The notes beneath the pieces were generated by a model. The model did no database searches and had not been told where the DNA came from. It saw nothing but the letters and a program-made list of their open reading frames with translations. From positions 2,743,953 to 2,807,952 of the forward strand of contig NC_086370.1 in NCBI RefSeq assembly GCF_036324505.1: a stretch of 64,000 bases of DNA, given 5' to 3'. Shown one piece after another: positions 50,401 through 56,400 of the stretch. This stretch comes from Eleginops maclovinus. Its lineage: Eukaryota; Chordata; Actinopteri; Perciformes; Eleginopidae. The number at the start of each line of letters is the position of its first letter. Within the stretch, counting starts at the first letter, position 1. A program made the position numbers and the translations under genes.

Positions 50401-53400
50401 CTGACATCGGGGAGTTTTGTGAAACTATCAACGCCTACCACCGCCTTATGGACCTCCGGGAAAACTACAAGGACATCGAGGTAAAGAACTGCACTTAAAG
50501 TCTTCATAGGCAATATCAAACTTCACTGTCGGACAGTGTGGTGTCAGGAATTACTGCATCATACTGCTGTGACACTGAAAGGGTGTTATAGTCTGCAGAT
50601 TATACCCTCCACATTCAGTGATGTACTTGAGTTAGACCTGCAATCCAAAGATATTTAATACACACATACGTACAGCTCCGGAAAAAATTAAGAGACCACT
50701 CCACATTTTTCTCAAATCTTTATCTCTACATGTATGGCAGCCATCGCAGTGTCTGTTGAATTCCAACACCGAGAAATGTTGTCAATAGTTTATAGAATAC
50801 AATAAAAAAATAAAAGACAAAGACAAACCTATAAATAATAACACAAGAGTAAGTTATAATGCTGAGATGGTCTCTTAATTTTTTTCTGGGGCTGTAGGTG
50901 CTTATTCAAGGATCACAAACACAATATAAAAGGTAAAGCAAAATGATTTGATTTTTCATTTCTTCTACTCCGGTCACATGATACCGATACACCCGGCTTT
51001 AAAGATCTTACCAAACGACAAACTAACAGTTTATTTCCTGTAGTGACAAATTGTCTTTCTTATTTGGGCCATTCATGCTGAGTAATTAACAAAAACTAAG
51101 GAAAAGCTTAATTGCACACCCACCACCACAATCTAAGAAGAAAAATCAAGCTTGGAATAAAGAAATAAAAACAGTGGTAGGATTACACTGTTACTAATCA
51201 TCTGCCTCAGCCCTCTTTTAATTATAGGCAACTCCCTTTAAAGATGTCATCTTTCAGCTCAGTGGGACTACCTGCAATTCACATCGTAGAGGGTAATCGC
51301 ACATTATTTAACATTAGGTGTCTTTCTTTTGCTCTATTTTAGTTCTGTCTACCTTGCTCCAGGCGTCTTTCCACCCAGCATGTTAATTAATACTGGTTGT
51401 GTACCTCCATCAGTCACATCAGGTATACTACAATATGTAAAAGTAAAAAAAAAGATGATTTTGTAAATGTAATTTAGCTTTGCTCTGCTTTCCCTTTTCC
51501 TTTATAAAATCTCCTCCTTCGACACAGAAATGTACAGAATTACACAAAGAACAAACTGTGCCTCCACCTGGTCACAGTCTTTAAAGTAGCAGAATCTGGC
51601 CTCAGAGCAGAATCAGTTCATTTTAATGGATTTACCAGCGTTGGATCTGCTCGCAGGACTGAGTGAAATTGCCAAATCATTCAGCTTTGTGAACTGTGTC
51701 AAGCAAATTTGCCGCTATCAGAAATATTTTTATTTTATTTATCATTTCAATATAATTGTTTGCCAGATGTAATTCTCCCAAAACACACACAAGCCCACAT
51801 TCTGACATGTTCAAGCTGACATAGATAACAACAATGGTCAGATGGCCGAACAGGGGAAACTGGAAACAGTGCAGCTATACAAACCATCCCAGTGTTGGGT
51901 ATTGTGTACCAAAGAAAAGTGTATTAGGATGTCGAAATGTTGATGTTTGACATCACTGTTTTTCACTGCGGGCTGTAAAGCTTTAATGAAATACACCTCC
52001 GTCCTTCTCCCCTGCCATGCACGGTGAAACAAAGCTGTCAGCCCTCACGTCAAGACGTCACATTAAAGAGTCTCTTTACCCAAAATATTATTTCATTTTA
52101 TTATTTTTATCCAGCTCACACATTTTTAAAGGTGTTTGGTATAAATAGCCATGAAACAAAGAATCCTCTAACAGCACAATCAGACCAGTCACATTTTTAG
52201 AAGCAACATGCTTTATTCCTTTTAATATTTTTCTTTCCTGTGGTAGATTTCAGTCCATAGCTAAGAGTATGAGGGTTGGGAGATGATGACAGGCCCACCA
52301 TGAATTCCTCTCTGTGGAATGTGTGGAGGGCTGATGACAGAAGTGCTTTAGTAGCTGATAGATTCAGAGGAACTGAGGGTCACATGGCTCAGCTTTATGC
52401 CTCGTGGGGTTAAAAGGGAGAGGCAGGAACCTTACAGGCACACACACATTCTCACACTGAAACCCCTGAGAATAAAAGGGCCACTTTTTCCCTTATTCCA
52501 TTGTTGTGATCTATAAGTAAACTTCAATATGAGCTCCGTAGAAAATTCTGGCCTGGCTTTGTATTTTTTTTCATTTTTCTCAATAGAGAGGTTATTACTT
52601 TTCCACTCAATTTCACACTATAACTGGATCGAGCAGGAATCTGAATAACTCATCCATTCAGTTTTCATCTCAATAAGTCACTCTTCCTCACAGTGTTGGA
52701 CAGGGGAGGGGAATACATCAAACAAAGTTCTATTTCAGGTTTAAATCTCACTCATCACAGGAAGTGTCACATCAAATATACTGACAGCGAAGACACAGAG
52801 ACAGAGATTATGATTGCATGTGTTGGTCTTTGCACCCATACCTTTGTCTTTCTCTGTTTAGAAAATACTAAGACACTAAAAATAAAAACTACAATGTAGA
52901 GAGATAATAACTAGGGATGCACACTTTGAGACGTTTGACTAACTGGGCAGGCAGCAGGTCAGCCCATAGGGACTTGGCTTGGGAACCAAAAGGCTGCTGA
53001 TTCACGTCCTAAATGTGGACTGGTGGAGAGCTGGACAGACATCAAATCCCCCCCCAATATTCTGGGCGTGTTTTTTTTCCGGCATATGTGTGTGATTGTT
53101 AATTACATCAGTGTGAAGAAACTGATTTTTCCCTATATGAAGTGATTCTTATCTTACTCTTAACTGATGATTGGCACCCTCAAAGATTAAGAATACATTT
53201 GAGGAGTGATCATTTAGAAAGGGTATGATTTTATTGAGAGAGAGGAGGTAGTGGAATAAAGAGGAGGACCAAGTACAGAACCCTGGGGTACGTCTTGGTA
53301 CAGGGAACACCTGCTCCTATCCGATCTGATTCACCCCTCACACACTACTGTCTTAGAAATAAAACAGCTAAGCTAGCAGGAGCCATTGTTCCTGTATCAG

Positions 53401-56400
53401 AGTCATGTGAAGATACTCAAGTTTTCGAAATAAAAGCTGTTATTTTCCCCCATGGTTCTTGAAAAAAAACTTGATTGGACCCATTTGATGCGTAGCCATA
53501 TATTACATATTATTTTACATGTTGACCTGCTTTCTCAACACAAGCGTATCATTAGTAGATGACTATGGAAGATTGGCATAATAACCATAAAGCAGGGTGA
53601 TAATGTGCAGCCTCATGCCGATGCCATGCATCATGAGTGCACGTGTTTGTGAAAATTGAAACCACATTCCCCATAAAGCCAGTTTCTTTCCATCCAGCTG
53701 TTCCCTCGTTGGTTTCTGGCAGTGCTGAGAAATGCTGCTTTTAATGTACAGCAATAAAGGTGGAATTCAATGCAAACCCATGACATCACTTATTATGATG
53801 TTTAGACTTTGTGAATAGTCATTAATCTTCAAAAGCAAATCTGATGCTGACGTTGAATCATTTGGCAGATTCTGCAGATCATGGTTCGAGCAGTGGTTGA
53901 GAACCTGACGGACTATGAGGGGGAGCAGGCAGAAACTCTCCGGTCCAAACTGAAGGAGCTCCTGGGCCGGGTCAGCGCCCGCCACAGCAGTGACAGTGAT
54001 GTGTGGCAGCAATACGCTGTGCTGTACGGAGATGGACACAGCTCCAACCAAGAGGACAACGAAAAGGTTGGTATCCATAATATCATTATTTATAATATGT
54101 TGACTGTTGAGGATAAAGAGTTCCAACTGGAGCCACAAACCACCCGGGGTCAAGAGATGCAACCTGCAGTTTTATTTGTCAGGATTATTGTTCAGTTGTC
54201 TGTAAAAATGGTTGCCAATGTTTCTAGTAAAAAAGTGGAAACAAACAAGCTAAAGTGATGACTGAATTAGACTAAAGCCTAGCCTCTTAATAATACAACG
54301 GTGTTTTCATGTGGTTTCTCAGGCTCTGCAGTTCATGTCCAAAGCCTTCCGCTGCAAGGTTCAAGCTGGTGGCTGGGAGAAAGAACCGGGTCTGTTCAAA
54401 GAGGTGATCCAAAGAGCCATCCATATGGGTGAAGGTGAGAGCATCATACACACAGCAACACAGAAAGATCTGACCTGCTTTATTCTAGGGAACCACTGAT
54501 GTCCTGCTGCCCTGAGCTCTAATACATAACTCATACTGCCAACAAAACATAAACTGTATCACAGTTATCACAGTGGGAATGTAAACGTTGGTCATTTTTG
54601 GTAAAAATATTGGATTCTCAGCCATTTTGATCAAAATGAGGTTAGCAGTTTATTGTACATGCACCATAAGAAGTCTGGTAATTTTTTAACATTTTTGATT
54701 AGAGATGTGTCTCTGATTCCAGCTTACTTGTTACTCTCCGCAATTAATTACAGCACGATGAGCATGGAGCTCCGGGAGATAAATCGCAGCAGCCTGACCT
54801 TTACATTCACAGCCGGGGAGGAGACAGAACTCATTACCTGAAGCATTCAAATGTTACACTTGTTATATATCTTAGTTCAACTTGGATAATAAGATTTTTT
54901 TTTTACTAGAAAAATTCGACTCAAACAAAAAGAGATTGTTGAATACAGTGCAGATTCCCCCAGCAATGCAAGGGGACACAACTATCTCAGTGCAGGTGTA
55001 TTTGGAGAGCCAAAGGGAGCGCAGTGTCAGGTTGTCTGCATGAGCGGTTCTTAAGAAAGCTGCAGGTAGCACACAACAGGTCAAACACACTGTGTACAGG
55101 CGTGTATAAAACAGGCACTTAACGAGTAGCTACGGTATAAATATCCAAACATGGGAAATACCTGAGTTGAAATCTATTACAAAACACAACAAAGACACAA
55201 AAGCCACCACCCTGACTTCTCCCTTTTGTTTCGCAGTGACCATTAGTTGCAGTCAGAAGAAGAGTAATCCAGCAGAAGTTGGATTACAATATCTCCAGAT
55301 ATTGTCCTCCACCCGCCTCAGCCTCAAGAGTCTGGCTACCAAAGCTAAGGTACAGTGCACCGAGCAAAGTCCACTATTGCTGCTTTCCATGACACCTACT
55401 GATGGTTCCTCTTTGCTTTAAAGGTTGGCAAGGATCATGTGCAGCATTGTACTATGGCTGTGTTCTTTCCTGAGCTCAAATCCATCCTGGGTTAGGGTTA
55501 GCCAGCTCTGTCTCACTCTGGCTACTGAGCTAACGATAGAATAGCTAGGGTTACTTTAGCGACTTTTACATTAGCCAACGTAACATTAGCTAAGGTAAAT
55601 TACCCAACGTAACATTAGCTAAGGTAAATTACCCAACGTTACATTAGCTAAGGTAAATTACCCAACGTTACATTAGCTAAGGTAAATTACCCAACGTAAC
55701 ATTAGCTAAGGTAAATTACCCAACGTTACATTAGCGAGGGTTGAATTAACTAAGGTTACAATATTGGACATCAAATTTGCTCACCTAAGATCACCTAAAG
55801 CCTAGTTCACCAACAGGCGGACCACTGTCCGGTTCCAGACCCTGACGCCAACCTATGCAGGCCCGGACCTATAATCAATACATTAATAAGGATTTTCATT
55901 TTGACAGGACAATTCCATTTTAACCGGCGCCAACAGGGGGCAGATAAACACAAGAAGAAGAGACAAGTGAGCGGGGGAGAGAGAGAGAAGAGTGAGGGGA
56001 GAGACAAGTTAGCGGGAGAGAGAGAGAAGGTGGAAAGAAGAGTGAGGGGAGGGACGAGTTAGCGGGAGAGAGAGAGAGAGAGAAGGCGGAGAGAAGAGTG
56101 AGGGGAGAGACGAGTTAGCGGGAGACAGAGAGAGAGAAGGCAGTGAGTGGAGCACCAATGAGCACCTTCACATGTGTATGAGAATGGCCCTGACACCATT
56201 TCAGCCCTGATTTAAAATCCTGGCCGGACAGGCTAGAGCTCAGTCCTCTCACTGAACCAAAGACAGTCAGTGAGGGAGTGGAATATAAGAGGGACAGAAA
56301 GACAAACCTTGTCAAGATGTGAAGCGGTTAAAGAGAAAGGGAGACTCAAGCTGCTGCTGCACTTTATTTAAACGTTCTAAAATTAAGCTCTTTTAAGATG

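Larger units (their letters stand above)
50481..53868 (+). other. ttc27: ttc27 intron 16 (3.4 kb)
   Basis: Contains MITE copy 3, a SINE-like scrap and a LINE RT scrap. 50895-52950 and 53341-53868 hold nothing I recognise. Confidence 0.8.
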
